Source of the DNA: Anaerococcus rubeinfantis
GTDB lineage: Bacteria; Bacillota; Clostridia; Tissierellales; Peptoniphilaceae
Reading direction: 5' to 3'
Length of the DNA: 64,000 nucleotides
Assembly: GCF_001487145.1 (NCBI RefSeq)
Contig: NZ_LN913016.1
Location: forward strand, 682,001-746,000
In this document: positions 1-9,363 of the stretch, in pieces
Layout: each line of letters starts with the position of its first letter
Numbering within the stretch: the first letter of the stretch is position 1
Position numbers and translations under genes: made by a program
The notes under the pieces: generated by a model
The model's database searches: none
Told to the model about the DNA's origin: nothing
What the model saw: only the letters and a program-made list of their open reading frames with translations

Positions 1-1
1 T

Positions 2-112
2 AAAAGTATAAAAAATATAAAAAAAGCAAGCCTTGAAGAATTGATGGAAGTAGATTTGATTGGAGAAAATCAAGCTCTTGAAATAATAAAATATTTCAAA
101 TTAAATAATTAA
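2..112 (+). CDS. uvrC: Excinuclease ABC subunit C, C-terminal end (partial)
   Basis: Only the last 36 codons lie in the window, reading in frame from base 2 to the TAA at 110-112. The visible peptide (SIKNIKKASLEELMEVDLIG and about 16 further residues) resembles the final helix-hairpin-helix turn of UvrC, where a 'xxIxxASxEEL' run precedes the last helix. UvrC makes the dual incisions of nucleotide excision repair with UvrA and UvrB. The gene just upstream of hprK in many Clostridia is uvrC, which supports the call. The fragment is too short to exclude another HhH protein. Confidence 0.6.
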   Translation, partial: KSIKNIKKASLEELMEVDLIGENQALEIIKYFKLNN

Positions 113-122
113 AGAGGAAAAA

Positions 123-1055
123 ATGGGAAAACAAACAAGTGTAAAATTAAAAGATGTGGTTGATATTTTGGGCCTTGAAATAGTTCATAAATCGACAGAT
201 TATGATGAAGTCATTTTGCAAAGTCCAGATATCAATAGACCAGGTCTTCAATTGACGGGATATTTGGAAGAATTTCCATATAAAAGACTTCAAATTATTG
301 GTAGTGTTGAATACACTTACTTAACAAGTCTTGATAATAAAATGCAATATGAAAGATTTAGGGGGATTTTATCTTACAAAATGCCAGCTATTCTTTTTTC
401 ATACAACGCAAAACTTCCAAAAGATATCTTAGATTTAGCAGATTATTACGATATAACAATATTAAGATCAAAATTGCCAACAACAAAATTAACTTCAATT
501 ATTTCTCAAGAACTAGAATATATTTTTGCAGATAGGACTCAAGTTCACGGCGAATTATTGGAAGTTTTTGGTGTAGGAGTTTTAATACTTGGAGAAAGTT
601 CTGTTGGTAAAAGTGAAACAGCACTAGACCTTGTAAACAGAGGACACAGGCTAGTTGCAGATGATGTGGTAGAAATGGCAGCTTATGACAATAAAGTTGT
701 AGGACAAGCGCCAGAAAACATTAGGCACTATACTGAGATCAGAGGACTTGGAATTGTTGATGTAAGAAGATTATATGGAACAGGATCTGTAAAAGTTTCA
801 ACAGAAATTGATTTGGTAATAGAACTTGAACATTGGAGAGAAGATTACGAATATGATAGACTTGGACTTGATGATCATTTTACAGAAATTCTAAATGTAG
901 AAATTCCAAAAATACTAATTCCAGTTAGGGCTGGAAGAAATTTAGCGATGATTATAGAAGTTGCTGCAATGAATCAAAGAGAAAAATCAATGGGCTATAA
1001 TGCAGCAAAAGTTATGACTGATAATTTATTTAAAGATTCTAGCAATGATAATTAG
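123..1055 (+). CDS. hprK: HPr kinase/phosphorylase
   Basis: This 310-residue protein phosphorylates and dephosphorylates Ser46 of the phosphotransferase protein HPr, the sensor step of CcpA-type carbon catabolite repression in Firmicutes. The P-loop GESSVGKS is at residues 157-164. The VHG motif with the catalytic His is near 141-143, and the HprK signature EIRGLGIVDV spans about 205-214. Length is the family norm. An AGAGG ribosome-binding site precedes the ATG, 10 bp after the stop of uvrC, so the two are probably cotranscribed. No clear terminator follows; the next gene has its own promoter. Confidence 0.96.
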   Translation: MGKQTSVKLKDVVDILGLEIVHKSTDYDEVILQSPDINRPGLQLTGYLEEFPYKRLQIIGSVEYTYLTSLDNKMQYERFRGILSYKMPAILFSYNAKLPKDILDLADYYDITILRSKLPTTKLTSIISQELEYIFADRTQVHGELLEVFGVGVLILGESSVGKSETALDLVNRGHRLVADDVVEMAAYDNKVVGQAPENIRHYTEIRGLGIVDVRRLYGTGSVKVSTEIDLVIELEHWREDYEYDRLGLDDHFTEILNVEIPKILIPVRAGRNLAMIIEVAAMNQREKSMGYNAAKVMTDNLFKDSSNDN

Positions 1056-1079
1056 CTTGTGAAAATATTTGATATTTAC

Positions 1080-1108
1080 TTGACTAATGACAAGATAATG
1101 ATTATACT
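1080..1108 (+). promoter_or_regulatory. Sigma-A promoter of the PFOR gene
   Basis: TTGACT (1080-1085) and TATACT (1103-1108) are separated by exactly 17 bp, and transcription would start near 1115. The PFOR gene follows at 1159 behind an AGGAGG ribosome-binding site. This is one of the best consensus matches in the window, fitting a highly expressed central-metabolism enzyme. Confidence 0.8.
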
Positions 1109-1158
1109 TAAAATAGTGTTAACGATAATTGATTCATATAATTTTTAGGAGGTCTTAG

Positions 1159-4100
1159 ATGACAATTAATAGAGCTATGAAGACTATGGATGGTAATACT
1201 GCAGCTGCTCACGTATCTTATGCGTTTACAGATGTAGCAACAATCTATCCTATTACACCTTCATCACCAATGCCAGAAGCAGTAGATGTTTGGGCAGCAA
1301 ACGGTAGAAAAAACGTATTTGGTAGACCAGTTCAAGTAAAAGAAATGCAATCAGAAGCTGGTGCAGCAGGAGCAGTTCACGGTGCACTTGCAGCAGGAGC
1401 ACTTACTACTACATACACAGCAAGTCAAGGATTATTATTAATGATTCCTAATATGTATAAGATTGCTGGAGAAAGATTACCAGGTGTTTTCCATGTTGCA
1501 GCTAGAACTTTAGCAACTCACGCACTTTCAATTTATGGTGACCATTCTGATGTTATGGCAGCAAGACAAACAGGATTTGCTATGCTATGCTCAGGATCAG
1601 TTCAACAAGTAATGGACTTGGCACCAGTAGCTCACTTAGCAGCTATTGAAGGAAGAATTCCATTCTGCCATTTCTTTGATGGATTTAGAACAAGTCACGA
1701 AATTCAAAAAATTCAAGTTTGGGATTATGATACATTAGCTCCATTGGTAGATTATGAAGCAGTAGATGCTTTCAAAAATGAATCATTAAACCCAGAAAGA
1801 CCAAAAACTATTGGTACAGCTGAAAAGAATATTTTCTTCCAAAGAATGGAAGCTTCAAACCCAGCTTATACAAATATAGTTGGTATAACAGAAAACTACA
1901 TGAACAAAATTAATGAATTAATCGGTACAAATTACGGATTATTCAATTACTATGGTGCCGATGATGCAGAAGAAATCATAATAGCTATGGGTTCAGTTTG
2001 CCAAGCAGCTGAAGAAGCAATTGATAAATTAGTAGAAGATGGTAAAAAAGTAGGTATGGTTGAAGTTCACTTATTCAGACCATTCTCAAAAGACCACTTA
2101 CTAAAAGCTATACCAAAAACAGTTAAGAAAATTGCTGTTTTAGATAGAACAAAAGAAAAAGGTTCAATTGGAGAACCATTACTATTAGATGTTAAATCAG
2201 CTTACTATGATATTGAAGATAAACCACAAATAATTGGTGGTAGATATGGTCTTTCATCAAAAGATACAATACCTGCAGATATTGAAGCAGTATTTAAAAA
2301 TCTTGAAGGAGAAATGAAAGATGACTTTACAATCTCTATAGTTGATGATTTAACACACAAATCTCTTGATAGAACTGATTTAAGAATCAGACAAGAAGGA
2401 ACAAGTAGATGTAAATTCTGGGGATTCGGATCTGACGGAACTGTAGGAGCTAATAAACAAGCAATCAAAATCATCGGTGACAATACAGACATGTATGCTC
2501 AAGGATATTTTGACTACGATTCTAAAAAATCTGGTGGACTTACAGTATCTCACTTAAGATTTGGAAAAAACCCAATTAGATCAACATACCTATTAGATGA
2601 AGCTGACTTCATTTCATGTTCAAAACCTGCTTATGTTAATCAATATGATTTATTAGATGGACTAAAAGATGGTGGAACTTTCTTATTAAACTGTCCATGG
2701 TCAGAAGAAGATTTAGAAGAACATTTACCAGCAAAAATGAAAAAATATATTGCTGAACACAATATTGATTTCAATATAATTGATGCATCACATATTGCTG
2801 AAAATATTGGACTTGGTTCAAGAACAAATATGATTATGCAATCAGCATTCTTCAACCTTGCAAATGTAATTCCAATAGATCAAGCAGTTAAATTCTTAAA
2901 AGATTCTATAGTTAAAGCATATGGTCACAAAGGTGATGATATAGTAAACATGAACTACAAAGCAGTTGATAAAGGAATTGACGCAGTAGTTAAAGTAAAT
3001 GTTCCAGAATCTTGGAAAGATGCAAAAGATGAAGTTAAAGAAGAAAAAGAACTTCCAGAATTCATCAAAAACATTGTTAAACCAATGATTGAACAAAAAG
3101 AAGATGATCTTCCAGTTTCAGTATTTAAAGATAGAACAAATGGAGACTTTGAACCAGGTACAACTCAATACGAAAAAAGAGGAATTGCTCTTAACGTACC
3201 AGAATGGCAAATTGACAATTGTATCCAATGTAACCAATGTTCATATGTTTGTCCACACGCTGTAATTAGACCTTTCTTAGTAACAGAAGAAGAAAAAGCT
3301 AATGCACCAGAAGGATTTGAAACAAAGAAAGCTATTGGTAAGGGAATGGATGGATATGATTTTAGAATCCAAATTTCACCACTTGATTGTACAGGTTGTG
3401 GAAACTGCGCTGATGTATGTCCAGCTCCAAAGAAAGCTCTTCTAATGAAACCTTTCGAAGAAGAAGTTGAAAAAGAAAAAGACAATTGGGAATACGCACA
3501 CGAAAAAGTTGGATACAAAGAAGACGTTATGGATCCAATGACATTAAAAGGATCTCAATTCAAACAACCATTACTTGAGTTCTCAGGAGCTTGTGCAGGC
3601 TGTGGAGAAACACCATATGCTAAACTTGTTACTCAATTATTTGGTGACAGAATGTATATAGCTAACGCTACAGGATGTTCATCAATTTGGGGAGCTTCAG
3701 CACCAGCAACACCTTATACAACAAATGCTTGTGGACAAGGTCCAGCTTGGGGTAACTCATTATTTGAAGATGCAGCTGAATACGGATATGGTATGAAGCT
3801 TGCAGCTGATTCAAACAAATTACTTCTTGAAACTTACATGAATGAATTTAACGAACTTGAATCAGATTCTGAATTAAGCGAAGCATTTAAAGCATGGTTA
3901 GAAGGAAAAGAAGATGTTAAAGCATCTAAAGAAGCTACAGCAAAAATCCTTAACCTTGAAGATAAAGCTAAATCTGTAAGTGATGAAAAAGCTAAAGATT
4001 TACTTCATAAAATTTATACACTAAAAGATTATATGATCAAAAAATCAGTTTGGATCTTCGGTGGAGACGGATGGAGCTATGATATTGGATTTGGTGGAGT

Positions 4101-4689
4101 TGACCACGTACTTGCAAGTGGAGAAAACATCAATATCTTAGTATTTGATACAGAAGTTTATTCAAATACAGGTGGACAATCATCTAAAGCTACACCACTA
4201 TCAGCAGTAGCACAATTTGCTGCATCTGGTAAAAAGGTTAGAAAGAAAGACCTTGGTCTAATGATGACTTCATACGGATATGTTTATGTAGCACAAGTTG
4301 CTATGGGAGCAAACCATAACCAAACAATCAAAGCTATGAAGGAAGCTGAAAGCTATGATGGACCATCTCTAATCATCTGCTACGCACCATGTATCAACCA
4401 CGGTATCAGAATTGGTATGGGTAAATCTCAATTTAGAGAAAAACAAGCTGTTGATGCAGGTTACTGGCACTTATGGAGATTCGATCCAAGACTTGCTGAT
4501 GAAGGAAAGAATCCATTCCAATTAGATTCTAAAGAACCTAAAGAATCATTCCAAGAATTTATCCAAGGAGAAGTTAGATACTCTTCACTTAAGAGATCAT
4601 TCCCTGAAACAGCTGACCAATTATATCAAGAAGCAGAAAAAGCTGCTAAAGATAGATATGAAACATATAAGAGATTAGCTGGTAAATAA
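1159..4689 (+). CDS. nifJ: Pyruvate:ferredoxin (flavodoxin) oxidoreductase
   Basis: This single-chain PFOR of 1176 residues oxidises pyruvate with CoA to acetyl-CoA, CO2 and reduced ferredoxin, the central fermentative step in anaerobes. The N-terminal pyruvate-binding domain begins with the typical TMDGNTAAAHVSYAFTD. Two 4Fe-4S ferredoxin motifs are visible: Cys688/691/694/698 and Cys744/747/750/754. The TPP domain near the C-terminus carries ACAGCGETPY, GDGW and the cofactor-binding NTGGQSSKAT region, plus the late Cys of the proximal cluster (APCINHG). Full length for the homodimeric family. It is a one-gene unit with its own promoter and terminator, and its codon choice looks adapted to high expression. 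Confidence 0.98.
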   Translation: MTINRAMKTMDGNTAAAHVSYAFTDVATIYPITPSSPMPEAVDVWAANGRKNVFGRPVQVKEMQSEAGAAGAVHGALAAGALTTTYTASQGLLLMIPNMYKIAGERLPGVFHVAARTLATHALSIYGDHSDVMAARQTGFAMLCSGSVQQVMDLAPVAHLAAIEGRIPFCHFFDGFRTSHEIQKIQVWDYDTLAPLVDYEAVDAFKNESLNPERPKTIGTAEKNIFFQRMEASNPAYTNIVGITENYMNKINELIGTNYGLFNYYGADDAEEIIIAMGSVCQAAEEAIDKLVEDGKKVGMVEVHLFRPFSKDHLLKAIPKTVKKIAVLDRTKEKGSIGEPLLLDVKSAYYDIEDKPQIIGGRYGLSSKDTIPADIEAVFKNLEGEMKDDFTISIVDDLTHKSLDRTDLRIRQEGTSRCKFWGFGSDGTVGANKQAIKIIGDNTDMYAQGYFDYDSKKSGGLTVSHLRFGKNPIRSTYLLDEADFISCSKPAYVNQYDLLDGLKDGGTFLLNCPWSEEDLEEHLPAKMKKYIAEHNIDFNIIDASHIAENIGLGSRTNMIMQSAFFNLANVIPIDQAVKFLKDSIVKAYGHKGDDIVNMNYKAVDKGIDAVVKVNVPESWKDAKDEVKEEKELPEFIKNIVKPMIEQKEDDLPVSVFKDRTNGDFEPGTTQYEKRGIALNVPEWQIDNCIQCNQCSYVCPHAVIRPFLVTEEEKANAPEGFETKKAIGKGMDGYDFRIQISPLDCTGCGNCADVCPAPKKALLMKPFEEEVEKEKDNWEYAHEKVGYKEDVMDPMTLKGSQFKQPLLEFSGACAGCGETPYAKLVTQLFGDRMYIANATGCSSIWGASAPATPYTTNACGQGPAWGNSLFEDAAEYGYGMKLAADSNKLLLETYMNEFNELESDSELSEAFKAWLEGKEDVKASKEATAKILNLEDKAKSVSDEKAKDLLHKIYTLKDYMIKKSVWIFGGDGWSYDIGFGGVDHVLASGENINILVFDTEVYSNTGGQSSKATPLSAVAQFAASGKKVRKKDLGLMMTSYGYVYVAQVAMGANHNQTIKAMKEAESYDGPSLIICYAPCINHGIRIGMGKSQFREKQAVDAGYWHLWRFDPRLADEGKNPFQLDSKEPKESFQEFIQGEVRYSSLKRSFPETADQLYQEAEKAAKDRYETYKRLAGK

Positions 4690-4710
4690 GATAAATTAAA
4701 TAAAAATCAA

Positions 4711-4739
4711 AAAGGATGACTTAGCTCATCCTTTTTTTG
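4711..4739 (+). terminator. Rho-independent terminator after the PFOR gene
   Basis: AAAGGATGA (4711-4719) and TCATCCTTT (4726-4734) form a 9-bp stem with a 6-nt loop, followed by a run of T ending at 4738. It lies 22 bp after the PFOR stop codon. Confidence 0.9.
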
Positions 4740-4744
4740 TGCGG

Positions 4745-4781
4745 AAATTTAAAATGAAAAATTGGTTTTTGTTTTAAATTT
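4745..4781. repeat. Perfect AT-only inverted repeat between two operons
   Basis: AAATTTAAAA (4745-4754) and TTTTAAATTT (4772-4781) are perfect 10-bp inverted repeats. The 17-bp spacer itself contains AAAAA-TTGG-TTTTT, so one long hairpin can form. It sits between the PFOR terminator and the promoter of the Asp23-family gene. It lacks GC pairs, so it is a poor terminator. The rest of the roughly 200-bp spacer 4690-4885 holds only the terminator and the promoter noted here. Confidence 0.4.
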
Positions 4782-4823
4782 ATTATTTGGAAATTTTAAA
4801 ATTCAATGAAAATTTTTACTAAA

Positions 4824-4852
4824 TTATAATAATTTCTTATTTGTGGTATAAT
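4824..4852 (+). promoter_or_regulatory. Extended -10 promoter of the Asp23/fakA/recG operon
   Basis: TGGTATAAT at 4844-4852 gives an extended -10 (TGn) with a perfect TATAAT at 4847-4852. The -35 (TTATAA, 4824-4829, 17-bp spacing) is weak, as is common with extended -10 promoters. Transcription would start near 4859, which rules out the in-frame ATG at 4841 as a translation start. Confidence 0.7.
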
Positions 4853-4885
4853 ATTTTATATATTAAAACTAAAATGGAGGAGTTT

Positions 4886-5239
4886 ATGGCAATTAAGTAT
4901 AAAAACAATTACGGTAAAGTTAGTATTTCAGAAACAGTAATTGCAAATATTGCTGCAGCTTCTGTAATGGAATCCTACGGGGTTGTAGGTCTTGCCAGCA
5001 GAAGCACTAAAGATGGATTATATAAACTTTTAGGCATAGAAAATATGAACAGAGGCGTAAAAGTTGTTAGGAATATAGATGGATCTGTAACAATAGATAT
5101 ATCATTATTTTTAAATTATGGTGTAAGAATAGCGGTTGTGTGCCAAAATATTATTGAAAATGTTAAATATAATGTAGAACATTCTCTTAATGTTGGTGTA
5201 TCAAATGTAAATATTTTAGTTCAAGGAATAAGAAGTTAG
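4886..5239 (+). CDS. Asp23/Gls24 family envelope-stress protein (YloU-like)
   Basis: This 117-residue protein of the Asp23/Gls24 family has the characteristic opening GKVSISETVIANIAAASVM and the 'VKVVRNIDGSVTIDISLFLNYGVRIAVV' type core. Family members are abundant, membrane-associated or soluble proteins linked to envelope homeostasis; the exact function is unsettled. I start at ATG 4886 because GGAGG at 4876-4880 precedes it and the longer ORF from 4841 would begin inside the promoter. It is followed 7 bp later by fakA, the same order as yloU-yloV in Bacillus. A paralogue lies at 12209. Confidence 0.88.
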   Translation: MAIKYKNNYGKVSISETVIANIAAASVMESYGVVGLASRSTKDGLYKLLGIENMNRGVKVVRNIDGSVTIDISLFLNYGVRIAVVCQNIIENVKYNVEHSLNVGVSNVNILVQGIRS

Positions 5240-5246
5240 GAGAATT

Positions 5247-6818
5247 ATGAAGAAAATCGATAGTAACAAGTTCAAAACTTTAATAATTAAAGCTTTTGAA
5301 CTTCTTAATGAAAAAAGGGATGTTGTCGATAGTTTAAATGTATTCCCTGTTCCTGATGGTGACACAGGTACTAACATGACTATGACAATGAAATCTGGTG
5401 TAGAAAGAGTAAAGGAAATTGAATCATCATCTTGCTATGATATAGCTAAAGCTTTAAGTCAAGGAACTTTGATGGGAGCTAGGGGAAACTCTGGTGTAAT
5501 TTTATCCCAACTTTGTCGCGGTATGTCTAAAGCCTTGAAAGGACATGATACAATAGATGGAGAAATTATAAAAGAAATTTTTAATACTGCAAATAAAACC
5601 GCATATAAAGCTGTAATGAAGCCTACTGAAGGTACCATTTTGACTGTATCAAGACTGATGGCTGAAGAGGCTGAGAATTCTTTTGAAAATAATATTGATA
5701 TTGATAAATACTTATTTAAAATTATAGGAGCAGGTGAAAAAGCACTTCTTAATACTCCAAATTTACTTCCAGTATTAAAAGAAGCTAAGGTTGTTGACTC
5801 TGGTGGACAAGGTTTGATGTTTTTGCTTGAAGGAGCTTTGAAAGCTTTAAATAGTGATATTGATATTGAAACTGACCTATCAGAAATTGAAATTGAGGAT
5901 TTGCCATCAAAGGATTATAATGTTGACTTATCTATTAGCATTGGAGAAGATGAAAAAGATGAATTGGTTGAGAAATTAAATGAATTATCTACTTCTTTGT
6001 CTGAATCTTTTGACAATGGAATTTTAAATCTTTCTTTTGATTGTGATAGTATTAAAGATTTATTAGAAAAAGTTTCTTCATATGGACAAGTTTTAACTAT
6101 GAATGTTGAAAATACAAATCCTGATGTTTTAAATGATATTAAAATCAACAAAAAGCCTGCTAAAAAATATGGTTTTATAGCTGTTTCTAGGGGAGAAGGC
6201 TATGATAAAGTATTTGAAAGTTTAAATATTGATAAGATTATAGCTGGTGGGCAAACAATGAACCCTTCAACTGAAGATATTTATAAAGCTATTGAAAAAG
6301 TTGATAGTGAGAATGTAATAATTTTTCCAAATAACAAAAATATCATAATGAGTGCTAAACAAGCTTGTGATTTATCTGATAAGACTTGTAGGGTTGTTGA
6401 AACAAGGTCTATTCCTGAGTCCTTTTCTGCACTCTTATCTTTTGATGAAGATGAGTCATTAGATGAAAATATGGAAAATTTCAATGATGCTATTGAAGAT
6501 GTTAGAATTTGTGAAGTTACTATAGCTGTTAGAGACACTAATGTTAATAATATAGAAATTAAAAAAGATGAATTTATAGGTATAGTTGACAACAATATTG
6601 TAACTAGCAAAAAAACTATCGAAAAAACCGCAAGGGAAGCTTTAGAAAAAGCTGTAGATTCTGATACATCTTTAATTACTATTTATTATGGTGAGGATAT
6701 AGAAGATAAAGAGGCAAAAAAACTTCAAAAATTTGTTCAAAAGAAATTCAAAGACTGTGATGTTGAATTAATTTACGGTGGACAACCTTTATATTATTAT
6801 ACAATTACCTTGGAGTAG
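5247..6818 (+). CDS. fakA: Fatty acid kinase catalytic subunit / DAK2-domain protein (YloV-like)
   Basis: This 523-residue protein has an N-terminal DhaL-type (DAK2) nucleotide-binding domain. NVFPVPDGDTGTNM at 31-44 supplies the Asp residues that bind Mg-ATP, and GARGNSGVILSQ is the second family motif. The C-terminal half, including GGQTMNPSTEDI, is the FakA/YloV regulatory part. FakA works with a fatty-acid-bound FakB (DegV family) to phosphorylate exogenous fatty acids. No fakB is in this window. Length is close to the family norm (about 550). It is 7 bp after the Asp23 gene and 5 bp before recG, so translation is probably linked. Confidence 0.9.
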   Translation: MKKIDSNKFKTLIIKAFELLNEKRDVVDSLNVFPVPDGDTGTNMTMTMKSGVERVKEIESSSCYDIAKALSQGTLMGARGNSGVILSQLCRGMSKALKGHDTIDGEIIKEIFNTANKTAYKAVMKPTEGTILTVSRLMAEEAENSFENNIDIDKYLFKIIGAGEKALLNTPNLLPVLKEAKVVDSGGQGLMFLLEGALKALNSDIDIETDLSEIEIEDLPSKDYNVDLSISIGEDEKDELVEKLNELSTSLSESFDNGILNLSFDCDSIKDLLEKVSSYGQVLTMNVENTNPDVLNDIKINKKPAKKYGFIAVSRGEGYDKVFESLNIDKIIAGGQTMNPSTEDIYKAIEKVDSENVIIFPNNKNIIMSAKQACDLSDKTCRVVETRSIPESFSALLSFDEDESLDENMENFNDAIEDVRICEVTIAVRDTNVNNIEIKKDEFIGIVDNNIVTSKKTIEKTAREALEKAVDSDTSLITIYYGEDIEDKEAKKLQKFVQKKFKDCDVELIYGGQPLYYYTITLE

Positions 6819-6823
6819 GATAG

Positions 6824-8803
6824 ATGGATCTTTTGGATCTTAAGGGTATAGGAAAAAAGAAAAAAGAATATTTATCTAAATTATCTATTTATAAGGTTGA
6901 AGATTTATATAATTATTATCCTAGGGAGTATGAGGATAGGTCAAAAAAATTTGACTTATCCCATGGTCTTGATGGAAATAAACACTATTATGAATGGAAA
7001 ATTGAATCAAAAGTTTATACAAATTATAGTAAAAAATTTTCTATTTCTTATCTTTATGCTAGCGAAAATGATAAAAGGATAAAAATAGTATTTTTTAACG
7101 ATAAATTTTCGCCAAGATCCTTAAAAATTGGAAAAACATATAAATTTTATACAAAGATCGTAAAAAATGGTTATGAATTTGAGTGTCATAATCCAGAGTT
7201 TTCAAGTCTTGAGGATAATAGAATTGGAAATATAGTTCCAATTTATCCTTTAACAAAGTCAATAAATAATAAAAATTTATCAGATTTTATTGGTCAGGCC
7301 TTAGATAGTTTTAATCAAGAAGAAGTTTTACTAGATAAAAAAGTTCTTGATCAATTTGGTTTTTCTGATAAACTTACAAATCTTAGAGAAATTCATTTTC
7401 CAACTAGTATAGAAAAATTAAAAAAAGCTAAGAGTCAAATAAAAATTATTGATTTTTTGAAGGAATTGATTTTTATATATATAATGCAAAAAGAAAATTC
7501 CTACCAAGATTTAAAATTAGATTTTGATTTGGATATTATTTTAAATAGGCTTGATTTTAAATTGACTCCTAGTCAATATAAGGCTTTGATAGATATTTTA
7601 GAAGATTCTACTAGCAATTCAATTATGAATAGGCTTTTGTGTGGAGATGTAGGGAGTGGAAAAACAATAGTAGCCTTGATTGCTATGATTATTTTTTCTA
7701 TAAATTCCTATCAAACTTGCATGATGGTGCCTACAGAAGTTTTGGCTATTCAACAATATGAAAAGAATAAAAAACTTATTGAAAGTTTTGGTTTAAAAGT
7801 TTGTCTTTTGACCTCATCTGTAAAAAATAAGGTTGAAATTAAAGAAAAAATTAAAAAAGGGGAAGTTGATATAGTTATTGGAACCCACGCCCTTATTGTT
7901 GAAGATTTAGAATTTAAAAATTTGAAGCTAATAGTTGCTGATGAGCAGCATAGATTTGGAGTTAGACAAAGACAGGCCTTATATGAAAAGGGAAATGATG
8001 CAAACTATCTAACAATGACAGCTACTCCAATTCCAAGGACACTTTTTTTGAAGATGAAAAAGCTCTTAGACTTATCTCAAATTACAGAACTTCCAAAAGG
8101 AAGAGGAGAAATTATAACAGAGCTTGTTCTTTTATCTATGGAAGCTAGTTTATTTTTAAAAATCAATAATTTTATCGAAAAGGGCAGACAAATTTATGTC
8201 GTGAGTGATTCTATTGATAGTGATGATGAAAATAGCCTAGAAAACTTATACAAACGCTATAAGAAAAATTTTAAAAATGCTCGTATTGAAAAACTTCATG
8301 GAAAACTCAAAGCTGATCAAAAAGAGAAAATTTTAAAGGATTTTTCAGATGGTAAAATTGATATTTTAATTTCTACGACTGTAATTGAAGTTGGAATAGA
8401 TGTATCTAATGCAAATTGTATGATAATTTACAATGCTAATAATTTTGGTTTATCATCTCTTCACCAACTTAGGGGAAGAATTGGTAGGGGAGAACACAAA
8501 TCCTATTGTTATTTGATAAGCAAAAAAATTGATGAAAGATCTAAGCTAAATATTATTAAAAATTCAAATGATGGTTTTGAAATTGCAAAAAAAGATTTAA
8601 AATTAAGGGGAGCAGGTAAAATTTTATCTACAATCCAACACGGGAAAAATCTTGATGATTTAAATTATTTAAATCTAAAAGAAGATGAAATTGATCTTTG
8701 TTTTAAAATTTTTACTTATTTAAAAAATAACAATTTTGATGGAGTAAACTTTACTTACTTGGAAAAATATTTTAATATAGATAAGAGGATAGTATTAAAT
8801 TAA
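6824..8803 (+). CDS. recG: ATP-dependent DNA helicase RecG
   Basis: RecG remodels stalled replication forks and Holliday junctions. The 659-residue protein shows an N-terminal wedge/OB region, then a superfamily-2 helicase core: GDVGSGKT (Walker A) at 274-281, DEQH (motif II, the RecG form of DExH) at 373-376, TATPIPRT (motif III) and the C-terminal QLRGRIGRG (motif VI). It ends somewhat shorter than the roughly 680-residue relatives, at the distal tail. Stop codon and the rsmD start share a base (TAATG at 8801-8805). Confidence 0.97.
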   Translation: MDLLDLKGIGKKKKEYLSKLSIYKVEDLYNYYPREYEDRSKKFDLSHGLDGNKHYYEWKIESKVYTNYSKKFSISYLYASENDKRIKIVFFNDKFSPRSLKIGKTYKFYTKIVKNGYEFECHNPEFSSLEDNRIGNIVPIYPLTKSINNKNLSDFIGQALDSFNQEEVLLDKKVLDQFGFSDKLTNLREIHFPTSIEKLKKAKSQIKIIDFLKELIFIYIMQKENSYQDLKLDFDLDIILNRLDFKLTPSQYKALIDILEDSTSNSIMNRLLCGDVGSGKTIVALIAMIIFSINSYQTCMMVPTEVLAIQQYEKNKKLIESFGLKVCLLTSSVKNKVEIKEKIKKGEVDIVIGTHALIVEDLEFKNLKLIVADEQHRFGVRQRQALYEKGNDANYLTMTATPIPRTLFLKMKKLLDLSQITELPKGRGEIITELVLLSMEASLFLKINNFIEKGRQIYVVSDSIDSDDENSLENLYKRYKKNFKNARIEKLHGKLKADQKEKILKDFSDGKIDILISTTVIEVGIDVSNANCMIIYNANNFGLSSLHQLRGRIGRGEHKSYCYLISKKIDERSKLNIIKNSNDGFEIAKKDLKLRGAGKILSTIQHGKNLDDLNYLNLKEDEIDLCFKIFTYLKNNNFDGVNFTYLEKYFNIDKRIVLN

Positions 8804-9363
8804 TGAGAGTAGTAGCTGGAAAATATAAGGGATTTAATTTAAAGTCACCAAAATCAAATAATTCAAGACCAACAGATAACAAGGTCAAGGAAGCTGTAAT
8901 GGCTATGCTTTATCCTTTTAAAAAAGATTTTACAGTTCTTGATTTGTTTTCATGTACTGGACAAATGGGGTTTGAATTTTTATCTCATGGGGCAAAGGAA
9001 GTTGTTTTTGGTGAATTAAATAATTCTAATTATAGGATACTCAAAGAAAATATTGAGAAGATAAAAAGTGAAAATGCTAAATGTATAAGAGGGGATTTTA
9101 GAAAAGTTTTAGAAATTTTAAAAAATGATAATAAAACTTTTGACTACATATATTTGGATCCTCCTTACAAAGAAGATTATTTGAAAATTAGTCTAGAAAC
9201 TATATTAGCCTACCATTTGTTGAATAAAAATGGTATAATAATAAGCGAATCAGATAGGGATATTGATTTTTCTCATATGACTAATTTGAATTTAATTAAA
9301 GAAAAAAAATATGGAAGGAAAATCATAAAAATTTATTGCTATGAAAGTGATATATCCAGGTAG
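8803..9363 (+). CDS. rsmD: 16S rRNA (guanine966-N2)-methyltransferase
   Basis: This 186-residue class I SAM methyltransferase has the RsmD start MRVVAGKYKGFNLKSP, the conserved RPTDNKVKEAV segment and SAM-binding motif VLDLFSCTGQMGFE. The catalytic DPPY motif is at 119-122. It methylates G966 in the 16S rRNA P-site loop. It is coupled to recG by a 1-bp overlap and overlaps coaD by 23 bp; the rsmD-coaD pair is a classical Firmicutes neighbourhood. Confidence 0.96.
   Translation: MRVVAGKYKGFNLKSPKSNNSRPTDNKVKEAVMAMLYPFKKDFTVLDLFSCTGQMGFEFLSHGAKEVVFGELNNSNYRILKENIEKIKSENAKCIRGDFRKVLEILKNDNKTFDYIYLDPPYKEDYLKISLETILAYHLLNKNGIIISESDRDIDFSHMTNLNLIKEKKYGRKIIKIYCYESDISR

Noticed and set aside
1109-1140. 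Possible Rex (redox repressor) site around TGTTAACG upstream of the PFOR gene
   Set aside because: Only one half-site is convincing; the second half does not read TTAACA at the needed spacing.
4841-4885. Longer Asp23-family protein starting at ATG 4841
   Set aside because: This ATG overlaps the -10 element, lacks a ribosome-binding site and adds non-conserved residues.
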